In this document: in pieces, positions 46,536 to 58,654 of the stretch | How positions within the stretch are numbered: position 1 is the stretch's first letter | Layout of the letters: every line of letters begins with the position of its first letter | The notes under the pieces: model-generated | Database searches by the model: none | Told to the model about the DNA's origin: nothing | Seen by the model: the letters and a program-made list of their open reading frames with translations, nothing else | DNA from: Takakia lepidozioides | Taxonomy: Eukaryota; Streptophyta; Takakiopsida; Takakiales; Takakiaceae | NCBI GenBank assembly: GCA_030704615.1 | Contig: CM060731.1 | Coordinates: 68,736,756 to 68,800,755, forward strand | Length of the DNA stretch: 64,000 nucleotides | Direction: 5' to 3' | Position numbers and translations under genes: made by a program

Positions 46536-47039
46536 ATGAAGATATATATGTTATATGTTATAATAAATAGTACATATTTATGCAAAGCCATAAATAGTCA
46601 AAGTATAGAATAACTCTAAGCAAAGGTTTATACAATAAAAATATAATTAGCAAAGTTGGAATTGGTAGTTTAGCCTAAGCTAGTCAAGCAAGTACTTGAA
46701 GCAAAGAATAAGGTTTAAGAGGGAGAAAAGGTATCTAGAATAACTAAGTGTAGATATCATTGGAGCAAGCCTAGGGTAAGAGACTCGGAGTATTAAAAAA
46801 CAAAAAAACAAAAAAAACAAACATGTCACGGTCGCATTGCCGAAGCAAATGTAAGTTATGGTGTCACTTGGACAACGTTGTTTTAACTCGAAATTAGGGC
46901 AGTCAGTTGCCAATTCTGGCCGTCCACAACAGGGGCCATCTATGGCATCGATTTCAAGCAGATCTGGAAAAGCAATTTATATTGAAATAGGCCCAGAAGC
47001 CCATTTTGGGCCTGGTGGGCGTTTAAGGGTTAATAAGTC
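46536..47039. other. No recognised gene
   Basis: AT-rich with an A/C-rich run (aaaaacaaaaaaacaaaaaa) near 46795. It ends in the target-site duplication of the hAT-type MITE. Confidence 0.4.
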
Positions 47040-47377
47040 CAGTGTTGGGCAGTTATTTAAATTTCTCTCTAATACCCAGCGGTTACCTATCCGTCTATAT
47101 GTATATATGACTGGCGGAGGTGAAAAATGAAGTAACCGGAACGGGCGAGATTAGGCATTCAAATAACCGAGCAAAGAACCTTTAAAGAATCGCCCAATAC
47201 CCGCGGTTATTTGATGAAAACCGCCGATTATTTGAGGTTTTTGCAAGTAACCGCAACCGCAGGTTATATCTAGCCATAAAAGATTTAATAACCGCAACCG
47301 CGGGATAATAGTTTCCTAAAATTTGAAGCAACCTGAACCACCGGTTAAGAAAAAAATCAAACAACCACCCAACACAG
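47040..47377. mobile_element. hAT-type MITE, 338 bp
   Basis: The left end CAGTGTTGGGCAGTTATTT and the reverse complement of the right end CTGTGTTGGGTGGTTGTTT match at most positions over about 25 bp. The flanking octamers aataagtc (47032-47039) and gttaagtc (47378-47385) agree at 6 of 8 positions, fitting the 8-bp target duplication of hAT elements. The interior carries several 'aaccgc(a/g)ggttat'-like motifs on both strands. No coding capacity. Confidence 0.7.
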
Positions 47378-49216
47378 GTTAAGTCCATAGTATACATGGT
47401 AAGTTTGCTTCAAGCCTTGCTATGCTTTTATTGTTTATGGCTTTGCTTAAGCCCATACCTGACTATTGATAATCTAGGTTGTGACAATTAGGTATGTCTT
47501 CTAAGGTCAAGGACTATAGGAGTAACAATATTTTACTTTGTGGTTTTTTTTTTTTTTTAAATCTTTTATTTTTAAGAGAAGAGGGGGATTGTAGCCTTGT
47601 AAAACTTAATTAATAAGGTAAGGAAAAAATAACCTTACAAGAGCCATAATGATAGGCAGAGGAATGAGGTTTCACTCCGAGCCACCAGTTCTAAAGATGA
47701 AAGTAAGAAAAGAAGGATATAAGGCAAGGCTGAGCTGCAGAAATATTGCACTACTTCACTAGTGCAAGTAAGAAGGGCTAAGATGTAACAGAATTGCAGA
47801 AACACAGCACTACTGGTATTTGAAAAACCATAAAAGCCACAAATGACATTTGATCATTACAATCCCGAATTCTTACATTGTTCTCAACCTAATGTCACAC
47901 TGGTTTAGAAAAAAATTCAGATGTCAGAACAGTAGAAAGAAAACATGGACAAAGCAAAATAGGAGAGAGATCAAAGAGAGGATCAGTTTTGAGGACTAGA
48001 TCCAGAAGACCCTGACCACGTTGCCAGAGCCACCTATTGATTTGGCATCAAACTAGACTCAAGGTTTGCAGCTTGGCCGACGCAAAAATAAACTGAGAAT
48101 TTTTTGTTGGACCTTGATTAGTAATGCAATCCATCTAGTAACTGTAACCTGACTGGATGGGCGCCGAGGGCTAAGAAGAGTTATTAGTAATGCTCGAGGA
48201 TCAAAAACTCAATTTTGAGTAAAATGCATCATGACAATTTTGATCGCTCAAGCTCTGCAACCGTGATGATATCTCTAGGCGCACTCAATTATTCCTTGCA
48301 TCATAGTAGTGTTAACCAACATGTGCACAAGATCGACTTAAAGGCCATCGGACCAAAACTGACATGCTCATATGTTTTCAGTTCACTCCGGTAACCAAGC
48401 CTGGATCATTCACATGGGTATTTCTTGAGTTATTTGGATGGGGATTTCCTCCTGATTTCCTGCTCATGCTTGTGAACATCTCAAGAGATTGCAAAGATAC
48501 AGGTGAATTAAGTGTTATCTTCGTTTCAGGGTCAATCATCTATGTAGTATGTTGACCTCCCTGATCTTATCTTCAACCAAAGCTCAAGCGCGGGATATGT
48601 CGAATACATTTGTCTGGACAGTTGCGGGTCCGAAACATGCAACCTGCGGGCCCCCACTTGGCCGGTGCGGGCTATCAGGGCATGTTTTATTGAGGATAGC
48701 AGGTACTGGGCGGGCCGCCGCCCAAGTACTTAACATGTGTGTTTCCAGACCCCAAACTCAGGAGTCAGGCTTGTGCGATGTCGGGATCTTAGTTACATCA
48801 CCTGAGTTACTAAAACAGAAGCAGTCATCTCGAACGCTGTGTGTGTATTTGCATCATGGGATAACAGGAGCGCAATCGAGATGATCATAAATAAGTACTG
48901 CAAGATCGTGCGCACTGCTGTGCATTTGCCTGATAGTAGTCACTTGCTAAAAGTTGTGATCGAACATGTTACCAGTTAAGTCGCCTAGATTTATTTTAAC
49001 CCAAGCCTGCAGGTTGAAACCAGCACAGTCGAAAGTAAACAATTGCTGATCGCACAGCTGTACATAGGCCCTTTCAGTTTTCATGTGGACGAAATGAATC
49101 GAGTGTGTTTACCAAAGGAAACGGAGTGAAAAGTACCCTAGACCTACGCACCGTGTACACTTAGATGGTGTCAGGTGTTGTGACAGTTGATTCCAAATCT
49201 AGAACAAAACTTGTTT
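47378..49216. other. No recognised gene
   Basis: Contains a T run (about 47547-47559) and only short open frames. The final part (about 49090-49216) is probably the 3' untranslated region of the Bet v 1 didomain gene. Confidence 0.4.
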
Positions 49217-50793
49217 CTAGGCGTATGCAGCAGGGTTGGCTTTCACAGCGGCTTCGAGAGCTTTGAACACAAGCGTAGCAACACCCTTGATGTGTTCTGG
49301 GGGACCTGCCTCTCCAACTGGGACATAATATGCAGTCCAAGTTGCCTCGGTGCTTCCATCTGGTCCAGGAGCGAACTTCATTTGAGCGCTGAATGAGCTG
49401 TAGCGGGGATCGCCCTCCAGCACCGTGTAACCGAGGGTCTTGGTAGCGTCATCGAAAAGGTCCATGCGCTCCTTCACAGTTCCTGCATATGGGATGGCTG
49501 CAAAGAAATAAACAGAATCAATAAGATATAAAGAGAGCTGGGCCAACTGGCAAAATTTCAACTTGTATATGTCTGCACAAATTGACTTGCTCTAGTTAGT
49601 AACTGGAGACGAGTATTCAATATTTCGGGAGTAATGCCCAGCGTGAGTCACAGCTCTTGGATTTAGTTCATTCTATTCTATGGGAGGAAGTAGCCCTTTC
49701 GAGGTGGAGACATACCATAATTTAAGGACTTCTCTTCCTTTTTGAACAATTGAGTTCTTGGCTACTTACATTCATGAGGTGAACGGTCTTCAGTGCAGAA
49801 TTTTGAGTCTGGTCGGTTCTCTAATTGTCACTATATGTCCTTTCAATCTCCGACTTCATGAAACCAATGACAAGAAAGGCGGGGATAAGTTGTAATACCA
49901 GGGCCCATTCTGACGAGCCGGATGGATCCAGGACCACCATGTCCTTCTAGGAGCTCCGACTTGGCGAAGTATTGTGGCATCTGAGCGGGCAGCAACTCGT
50001 CGGCATGCCTGCACGCCTTCCAGATAGAATCAGGCGAGACATCCAACTTCTCAGTGTGTGACAGAACCTTCGCCTTTGCCGCAGTTTCCAGCGACTTGAA
50101 GACGTGAATAACAATACCCTTGATGTGCTCAGGCGGGCCCATGTCTCCAACTGGTTCGTACTCGGCGGTCCAGGTTGCCTCGGTGCTACCATCTGGTCCA
50201 GGGGTAAATTGCATCTTAGCACTGAAGGAGCTGTAGCGAGGATCACCCTCGAGAACGGTGTATCCCAAAGTTTTTGTGGCGTCGTCAAATATATCCATGC
50301 GCTCCTTCACAGCGTTGGCATGAGGGATGGCTGCAGACATCACAAGTAAACATGTTATATATTCTAGATCACAGTTAGCGTCGGACCCACCGAACAACAG
50401 AGAGTTATTCCTTTATAACAAGTAGGAGGAAATTATTTACTCCCTAACCGTCCTGACCTTCACATTGTGTAAACTGATATGATCATCTAGCTTGATCATC
50501 ATGGAAAGGCAGGTTTCTCTAGAGCAACTGTTTGCATTATCGAGATGAATCAATTTACCCAAATTCCTAGATCAATCAAGCAGCGACGTTCAAAGTAGAG
50601 CAGAAAGGCGTTTACCAGGGCCCATTCTAACAATGCGGATGGTTCCTGGACCTCCATTTCCTTCCAGGATCTCAGACTTGGTGAAAAACTCGGGCATCTG
50701 CACGGGGAGAATCTCGTCCGCATGCTTGCAGGCATCCCAGACTCTATCGGGTGAAGCCTGCAGCACTTGGGTGTGTGAGAGTGTTCCCACCAT
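49217..50793 (-). CDS. Bet v 1/PR-10 didomain protein (two fused domains)
   Basis: Exons 50793-50616, 50330-49899 and 49497-49217 join in frame (178 + 432 + 281 nt) to give 296 residues. Domain 1 (about 1-148) starts MVGTLSHTQVLQASPDRVWD, has the glycine-rich loop EGNGGPGTIRIVRMGPG and ends ...HVFKSLETAAKAK. Without a stop or start it runs into domain 2 (VLSHTEKLDVSPDSIWKACR, loop EGHGGPGSIRLVRMGPG), which ends KANPAAYA. Each domain is split by an intron at the same place (GPG|A), so the middle exon is exon 2 of one ancestral gene fused to exon 1 of the next. Bet v 1 proteins form a hydrophobic cavity binding small ligands; some are catalysts (norcoclaurine synthase). The ligand is unknown. 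All splice sites are GT-AG. Confidence 0.9.
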
Positions 50794-50926
50794 CGTTCCT
50801 GACTGAAGCTGACAGAGAAAATCCCGTCTTTCAGACAAACTTGCTGAGAGAGAGAGAGAGATAGGGAGAGGCGAATTGAGCTCTGTCAAATACAAGGTGG
50901 TGGTGTGAGATAGTGAGAAATTGGGC

Positions 50927-50933
50927 TTTTTAT
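50927..50933 (-). promoter_or_regulatory. Probable TATA box of the Bet v 1 didomain gene
   Basis: The reverse strand reads CTATAAAAAG here, about 135 bp upstream of the ATG at 50793. The spacing leaves room for a 5' leader of about 100 nt that contains a GA/CT-rich tract (about 50849-50865). Confidence 0.55.
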
Positions 50934-51399
50934 AGGGAGTAGGTAGGGAGTGATGCATTGACCGAGCAGCCTGGGCTTCACTTGCATGCCGAGGCCGCCA
51001 TTTGACCAGAGCCACCCATCTTCGACTTATTCAGCTCTCTAGAAACTGCGACATTCCTTCCTGACTTTTCGACGTCTGAGAGTTGAATAGTGGGAGATGG
51101 TCGACTCTGGTCAATGGCGTCCTGGACTTGCAAGTCAAACGCACGCGGAGGCTGCTCGGGGCTGTGCTCCATGATTCTCTAACTTAAATCGCCCCATCTG
51201 TCACTCTCTCTCACCGCCACCTCATCCCCCTTACGGTATTGCACGGTTCTCTCGACTGCCCCACTCTCTCAGGTTTGTCTGAAAGAGAGAGATCTTTGTG
51301 GGGATAATCTTCTCTGTGGGCTTCAGTCACTGGGGACACTCTCATTTGGGGACGCAAATGTTGGGTTCTTTTTGAGGGTGCTTCAAGTCATTATGTCAT
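50934..51399. other. Upstream region of the Bet v 1 gene, no other gene supported
   Basis: A 64-codon minus frame (51172-50978, starting MEHSPEQPPRAFDLQVQDAI) is open but has no family match. The rest is non-coding with CT-rich stretches. Confidence 0.35.
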
Positions 51400-52269
51400 T
51401 AGAGGCCATAAAACATCAAGTTCAACCCAGAATAACAACTACATATAGTCCTGTTGGGTGCATGTATGAACCACATAATACCTGTCTCTGAGCCATAAAA
51501 GGAACATGGAAGGATCACCAGCATCAAAGGGGTACTGTGGACCCAACTTGTTGCGAACTGATTTAAGGCCTTCAAAAAGACATTATCAAAGCTAGTGCTC
51601 AACTAAAGAAATCTACCCTACATGAAGAGCATTCTATTGAGGCAAAATACCACCTCGGAGGTTAACATTACAAAACATTACTGATATTTAAGTAACTTGT
51701 CAAACCATAAGAGGGGCTTCTAGACCCTACCACTCAGTAGTGATCATCAGGAGGTGACTGTCCTTCCAAGAGTCTAGGTTTCTTATTAACAGATCATTAC
51801 CACCAATTGTGACTGCATGTGTCAGCACAACCATATGTACTCACAAAACAAGACCTTCAGCCTGTAGACATCAAGCTCGAGCAAATCTTTAGGTTGCTGC
51901 AGCCATGCTGCTACCGTCTGATTTTTTAGTTCCTGAGAGAGAGACAGAGAGAGACAGAAAATTGTATCTATTCCACTTGCAGGCCCCTTTTCCATATTCC
52001 CTCCCTGGTCTGTCACTTTTTCAGCTAAAGTCCATGTTCATGGACGCTTTACATTTTTCCACATTTTTGAGATAGTGCAGGCCTTCCCAATCATGAACAA
52101 CCAGTCCAGTAACAGATTGATGCGTGTACATTTGCTTTCACGTGGGTTCCAGGTGTCATAAGTGAATCATTTGGTAGTTGCAAGTCTTTGCACTTTCACC
52201 TTGGAATCACAGGCCCCACTGATGGGACAATGCTCGATAGGATCAGTCTTAGGACCAGTATCAGCAACA

Positions 52270-54601
52270 CTAATCATTCTTTTTCTCAATCTTCACTGAG
52301 GGTATCGCTGAAGAGAACCACCAGTCTTGCACCCAAGATGGTGCATAATGTAGCCACCAGTATGTACGAGAGAAGTAGCCATATGTGAAGTAAGATGGGA
52401 CCGGACTTGAGGTTATAGCTGCAACTGCCTTCTTGGCAAATTCATCAGTGGGTGTAGACTTTGGACTCTGAGATAAACCTGCCCGCTTGATCAACGCCCC
52501 TTCATAAGGCTTGTACAATTTGAGGGCCAAATCTGCAACATAGCCACTCACAATTGTATGGGACTTCGTACCGATACCAGAAACAATGGCCCCAGGGGCA
52601 ATCACGATGACATCGATTCCAAACGGCTTCAGCTCCTGCCTGCCAAGATAGTGTCAATCGAGTTTTTAGATTATCAAGTTATCCCACATCAGCAACGTCA
52701 CCACCCGCCCTGTGTCCCTTAACCTGACATAGTTGGGAAGGAAATGACACATGCTACACGTCTAGAGGCCGTCAGATAATTGGTGCGACAGACTGGAGAA
52801 AAGCAAGAAGTGGCTTGGGACAACCTTTACAAACTATTTGAGATTCTAAAAGCCAGAAAACTGACCTCAGTGCCTAGATCAATTCCATGGAGCTCTCTCA
52901 AGCATTCTACCGTTTTGAATTTGAAAGCTAGATACATGATAGAGGTTGCATAATTATACGAGACATAGCCCAGGACAACAGTCCTGGGGTTAGTAGACAT
53001 AATTGGATGCTCTTGACTGCTTAATATAGAGTGACCTAGACAGTGTATACATAAAAAGGATGTCACTACAGCCACTGGAATAATCAGCATGCTGGGTGTG
53101 TGCAGGCAAGAATCAGATTGTATGTTTGCAACTTTGACAAGAATCAGGAAACAGCTGCAACCGTCTCTCAAAAAGGCCTGGAGACAACTTGAAAGCCAAA
53201 GAACTTTGCCCAACACAAACAAATGTGACAACTTGTAATTTATTCCTTTCTTTCTCTCTGTCTCTTCTCTTCTCTCTCTCTCCCCAGTGGAAGGAAGGGA
53301 AGGACGGATCTGGTGTTAGACAACATGCTGTTGTTGGAATGGGAGTAATTTCGGACTATTATTCTCTCTTCTCATGACATTTAAGATACATACCGAAGTG
53401 CATCACTCAAGGAATGTAAAGCTGCCTTCGAGCTGGAGTAGATGCCACCCCAAGGACCAACAGTGTATGCACCAATGCTGCCCACGTTGGCAATTACACC
53501 CTTCCCTTGAGCAGCCATGAGTGGCACAACTGCTTGAATTAACAAAAGTGGACCTGAGAAATCCATCATTTCGAAGGTTTCATCCGAGGGCTTCAAAGAA
53601 GTCAAAACCAGGACATATAAGAATATGCAAACTCATGACAAGCAATGCCAAGAAATTTCTACCTTTCAGTCTATGTTTAATTAGTATTTCGATGGTACGT
53701 TAGGCTTAGTACAAACAAGTGAGTGCCCCCTTTCTATTCTTCGACATCCAGGCCTGCTTTGAGCGATCAATTAAGGACAAAGCTTCACCTTGTGAAGTAC
53801 ACAGTGAATGACATGAGTGGCGGTTTTAGGGGCAAGATATGGGAATACTCTCCATCTCTTCGATATTCCGAGATAGCCAACTTCCAGCATAGTTTAGTCC
53901 ATCGCCCCCAATTTCGAACGAAAGCAGGGTGGAATTGCACTCAAAAGCAGTGAAACTGTTGCTAGACTTGTAAGGAAGTATCGAACCTCAAACGTTAGTT
54001 AGCCGCTGTTGACGTCTGATTACTGTTCTCATCAGTTTGGTTAGATTGTGCAGGCGCATTCTGATAATCATGGTCGATGTACCGGTCGCAAATCAAGCGC
54101 CCATAATAGGGTGAGGATGTGAAAGCTCCTGTCTAAACACTCTTATTGCAACATTACCCTTGTTACCAGGCAGATTCTACACGAAAATTTCGAAACATAC
54201 AGAACCTCTCAGGTTTCACGCCATGATACAACACAAAAATTCATACCAAATAGATTGGTTTGGAAGGTCCTCTCCACCAGGGAGAAAGGGGCCTCGGCAA
54301 CGGGAGCCACGGCAGGAACGCCAGCGTTGTTGACCAAAATATCAATGCGGCCATACTTTGCCATGACGGTCTCCACCGCTTCGCGAATGTTAGCTTCGAC
54401 AGTGATATCAATAGCCAAGGTTGCAATATGAAGATTTTCCTGCAGCTGTTTCATGGTATCCAGCGACCTGGATGTCGCCACAACACTGTAGCCCGCGTCA
54501 CTAAATGCCAAGGCAAGACTAGCGCCTATACCGCCATCCGAGCAGCCTGTGATGAGCACTACTTCATCTCGCCTCCCGGTTGCTCCAGGTCCTCCCCCCA
54601 T
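52270..54601 (-). CDS. Short-chain dehydrogenase/reductase (classical SDR), intact copy C
   Basis: Exons 54601-54247, 53553-53394 and 52639-52270 join in frame (355 + 160 + 370 nt) to give 294 residues from MGGGPGATG. The Rossmann cofactor motif is TGCSDGGIG (18-26), Arg45 after strand 2 suggests NADP(H), NNAG is at 91-94, and the catalytic set is Ser144, Tyr157 and Lys161 (YSSSK). The tail is aromatic (YFTYGYFSRTYWWLHYAPSW), suggesting membrane association, and ends KIEKKND. The fold resembles 1-acyldihydroxyacetone-phosphate reductase-like SDRs of lipid metabolism; the substrate is not determined. Splice sites: TTTG|GTATGA, TTTCTCAG|GT, CTTCG|GTATGT, TTGGCAG|GC. It stands head-to-head with the ML gene; the start codons are 670 bp apart. 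Confidence 0.9.
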
Positions 54602-55076
54602 TTGTTACCAATTCCTTCACAAAACCCGCTACAAGCGACCCTGCAAACAATTTTACAAGTGCCGAATCTCCCTGCAACTAGAATCCGCACTTCTTGGAGA
54701 ACTTCTTTCAGCCGAGATCAACACACGGCATGAGGGCTTCACTTAAGGTGAGTGAGTGAGAGAAATGAAATGAGATGAAGTGACGGATAGAGTGCAGGAG
54801 CAATACAACAACATGAAAGCATCCTAAATAGTATGTAAGCCTTAAAGCCAAGGCCCACGTGAGCAATTGGAAGCTACACCCGCAGCTTCGACTCTCCTAT
54901 CACCCTCTCAGCTTCCTGACCTAGTCTCTGCAGCAGCGCCAGTCTCCACGTCTCCACCCCTCTGCCCTAACATCATTCATCCAGCATGCGGTTGTCATCG
55001 ACTTGCTTGCCACGTGGACTCATGGCGAGGTCCTTGTTAGGACACGTGGCAGAATCATTATCTGTGACCAATAAGT

Positions 55077-55216
55077 AAGTAAAGGAAGTGATAGGAGAGG
55101 GGGGTGTAAGTAAAGGGAGTGATAGGAGAGCGGGGTGGAAGTAAAGGAAGTGATAGGAGAGCGGGGTGCAAGTAAAGGAGGTGATAGGAGAGCGGGGTGT
55201 AAGTAAAGGGCGTGAA
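55077..55216. repeat. 31-bp minisatellite between SDR and ML genes
   Basis: 'aagtaaagg' starts at 55077, 55108, 55139, 55170 and 55201, an exact 31-bp period with the unit 'aagtaaaggaagtgatagga...ggggtg'. It lies in the shared upstream region of the divergent SDR and ML genes, and the left-arm copy of the region is missing. ML transcription probably starts just downstream of it. Confidence 0.9.
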
Positions 55217-55270
55217 TAGTAGGCAGGTACGTGGTCTGCTGAGGAGACAGTGTATGTACAGGAGGTGGTG

Positions 55271-57535
55271 ATGGCGAAGAGAGCGTGTCTCGGAGTCGCC
55301 GCTGTGCTCGTCTTGTTGCTGCAATCCCTGCTGCCGGTTATTTACGCGACCAGCTCTTGGAGTCCCTGCGGTGCGTTATGTTGGATTTTATCTCCGTACT
55401 CAACTTTGCGTGTGTTGATTTGGTTTCATGACGGACTAGTCCTACAGCGGGAGAGATGATTTTTATGACGGTATGTGCATTGGCTGTGGTTTAGCTAATT
55501 CCGGGAATTATCCTGGCAACCCCCTGGTAAGCGCACATGTCACAGACAGCGAATCGGTAGATGAATTTTGAGGCATTACAGTTGATTCCGACAAGGACGT
55601 TTCGTTTTGCATCGGAGGATATGTGGATTTGTATGGAATCTTTCTCCCATGGTGAGGTAATTACTAAGGAGCTATTCTGCGAAAAATAATCCAAGAAGAG
55701 CGTTTCAAGAGGAGACTTGTTTCAAAGAAAAAGTCAGTTAGGGTAATTTGTCGAACTTGCCAGGCATATGGCTATGTAGTAGAGATTTTTCACTTTCTTC
55801 GGGCAATTCCATCACTGGTTTTTCCTTCAAAGTCCAAATTCTTTGTCTCTCTTACAGCTCTAGGTTGGGATTTTTGACACGTTTTGTGACGTTCTCTTGT
55901 AGTAATTAAGCCTTTCTACTTCTATATCTTGAGAAGAGAGCGAAGTAGTGGCAATAGCAAGACCTGTGCTGCGTACCTATAGCTTGCTCGCTCAAGTGTA
56001 CTGTCTTTCTTATATTTTCTCTCTCCTCTGGCGATTCCAATAAGCTACTTTTATCATCGAAGTGCCTATACAAAGGTGCAGTAGCATGGAAGTAAGTTAT
56101 ACTAACTACAGTTGAACCATTGTCTGTTGAGAGACAAAGCCAAGACCAGAATTTACTGTTGAAATGAGTAAGCCAGGTCAATTTGAGGGGTCAAACTTCA
56201 TACACCTTGGTGAATAGGGTGACATATTTGAAATCTTATTCATGGATGTTACTAAGTTGATTTCGTACAAAGGTTGAGCTGCATTTCACTCGTTTCTGGT
56301 ATTGGTGTTTGCTTGCACGGTCGAGGAAATTTCTTGATACAGAGAAAGAGATGATAGTTTTTCCTTTTAGTATATGTGTAACTGCTAGATTGAGATGAGA
56401 AAGTAAGCAAATATTCTTTCACTTCTTGGGCTTAATACACTGATCCTTGCGGTCATTTGGAAGGATCCCTGAATTTGGGGTGAAACGAGTAGGAAGTTTT
56501 TGGTAGCATATCCATCATGGGAATGTATTGTTGTGTTCTTTTAGTGTAATATCCTGAAGGAAGCAATGACCTTCAATGTACGTTTTTGACTTGTGAGGAA
56601 GATGTGTGTGGTCAGTGTAGATAAAAATGCCAAATACGCAGTCACTGTGAAGGATGTGACAATCCAGCCTGACCCTGTGGTGAGTGGAGGCGAGGCGTCT
56701 TTCATTATTCCCACCATTGCTCGTAAGATCACTTTCTGCTTTTCTTTGTCGTTCATTGGTGCTTCTCATGCAGATCATTGAGTGTATATGTACATTTCAC
56801 AGAGCTGTATGACAGGGATTTATCGGGTCCTGGTCTTGTGTGTCAAATGTTAACTGCTACTGAGGAGAGGGGGACCACAGTTACTATGTGTCAGGGAGCT
56901 TTGTTTCTCTGTTTTGTTTGGCATTTGTTTGAACTGGATTCGTTATTCAAGCAGTTTTTATACTATAATGAAGTATATGTAAAGTGAAGGATCCTCAAGT
57001 ACAACCCTGCACCCCGACCCAACTTCCCAATGTGTGTTAGGGTGTTGTTGGATGGGCAGATCAGGAAATCAGTGGGGGAACAGTTGTTGTGACCGTCACT
57101 TATTATGGATTTAAGGTGCACACTGAGCGGGATGACCTTTGTTCCAAGTCCAGGTGCCCAATTGCTCCCGGAGAATTCCAGCTGAACAATACAGAGGTTT
57201 TGCCAGTGTACACACCCCCGGTAAATAACAGACAAGCACTCTCAAGATTTTCTGATGGCTATCTTTAAAACTTCCCCTTCTTGTAAGAGTTGGTGGCCTT
57301 GTCATTTAGGGATGGAGATCTGTACTACGGTTCATAGCTACCACAATCAACAGTAGAAATATTTTGTTACAGCTGTATGGTTACTCTTGTGCAGGGCTCC
57401 TACAAGATCAAACTACAGATTTTCGATCAGGATAACATTCTGCTGGGATGTGCGAATATCAATTTCAACATTGTGTGGGATCTTCGTCTTCACAAGGAAG
57501 TCAAGAAGGACGAGAGATTACAAAGTGGCTCATAA
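55271..57535 (+). CDS. ML (MD-2-related lipid-recognition) domain protein, secreted
   Basis: Four exons: 55271-55374, 56598-56722, 57060-57220 and 57395-57535 (531 nt, 176 residues). Exon 1 encodes a signal peptide (MAKRACLGVAAVLVLLLQSL, then LPVIYA). The rest is an ML domain: KDVTIQPDPVVSGGEASF, TYYGFKVHTERDDLCSKSRC, PIAPGEFQ, LPVYTPP, then IFDQDNILLGCANINFNI. Cysteines that pair in ML folds are present (DLCSKSRC, GC near the end). Plant ML proteins bind lipids or sterols in the secretory pathway or outside the cell. The exon 1/2 junction is the weak point: donor GC|GTTATG with acceptor GTGAG is frame-consistent, but an acceptor 15 nt later (gtcag, ending 56612) would also keep frame. The left-arm duplicate lacks exon 1. 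Confidence 0.78.
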
Positions 57536-58242
57536 ACAGGTCTAGTTGACCATATTGATGTTATGGCCCTCGTAGGGTGCACCATCTGCCAGCATCGATG
57601 TGAGTTGTGTTCAAGCAAAACAAGCTAATGTTATAGTTAACAGTGTAGCAATTGCTTGTTGGCTAGATGCTCACATCCATGTAGCATGATATGTCATTGT
57701 ATATATATAAACTTCTGATTTGGAGGTGTAGGCCACTTGTCCCTATCCGTGTTTGGGCAGTTGGGGTTCAGCTGTGTTCGCACATGTGTTCAATTTGATC
57801 AATAGTCAATTCGAATGTTGTAGAGCTCTATTGGAAGGGAAAGTGTTCTACGGAGTAGACACCCACTCCACCATCAAAATAAATAACCAAGGCTTCAAAC
57901 ATTTGTACTCATGCCGAAACCTTGATAAAGTTGACTATCAATTTACTTCCTCGTTGTCATCTTTTTCCCAAGCAACTCCATTTGTTCGCCTTGCATTGTT
58001 TCATCATTTTTCATGTGGGAGGGAGATTGAGATTGTCTAATGCCAGATGAGATTAACCACGCAGTAGTTCGCAGCTAATGTGTCTCATCATTCATCTCTT
58101 CTCAACCAGAATGTAGTTCTTTCCACATTATCGTTCTGTAGTGTCTCATCTTCTCATTTGCTAGATTGGCTCATTTCTTTCTTTCCTTCCATTCACAACT
58201 ACTTGATCATGTAGCTCCTGAACTTTTTATTGTGCACTCAAG
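57536..58242. other. Arm sequence downstream of the ML gene, no gene
   Basis: Matches 5780-6460 in reverse complement. No protein family is recognised in the short open frames (for example 57753-58040). It ends at the copia insertion site. Confidence 0.45.
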
Positions 58243-58654
58243 TGTAAGAAGAAAACTATAATTGCCAGTTACTTAGCTAGGTACGAAGTAGAGTGCCATG
58301 CCCCTAGTGTTCCACGTCGATGGGCCAGCTTGCTAGTTCAAAACCAAGAGACAGCATAATCTCTAATCATGTAATCATCTTCCCGCCCAACGGGCAGGAA
58401 GTACATATGGGGAACAGTACTCTCATCTTACTATTTGAGCTAGTACTCTCTCGCCTGAGAGTAGAGCAAGAAGTACCTCTGTAGCCTGACAGGGAATGTT
58501 AGCCTGTCATAGCCTTAGGACTGTAAGGACGTCGTTCCTAATTTCCATTAATGCAAAGAAGCCTTGTGCGTATGAGCTGTGTGTATTATGGATGGGTGTA
58601 CCAAGTGAGTCAAAACTTGGTTGATGTTATAGTGTATTGAAGCCACCTCCAATA
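58243..58654 (+). repeat. 5' LTR of the copia element
   Basis: 412 bp, starting TGTAAGAAGAAAAC and ending CCTCCAATA, directly before the primer-binding site. It differs from the 3' LTR at roughly a dozen or more positions. It includes 'ccaagagacagcataatctc' and a CT-rich region typical of promoter DNA. The ATA end instead of CA is unusual. Confidence 0.93.

Larger units (their letters stand above)
51400..58242 (-). repeat. Right arm of the very large inverted duplication, inner part
   Basis: Reverse-complement match of 5780-11870 (see the left arm). It contains the intact SDR and ML genes. Relative to the left arm it carries an extra about 1.2 kb (54905-56140) holding the ML first exon and the shared upstream region. 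The arm is interrupted at 58242 by the copia element and resumes at 63323. Confidence 0.85.
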
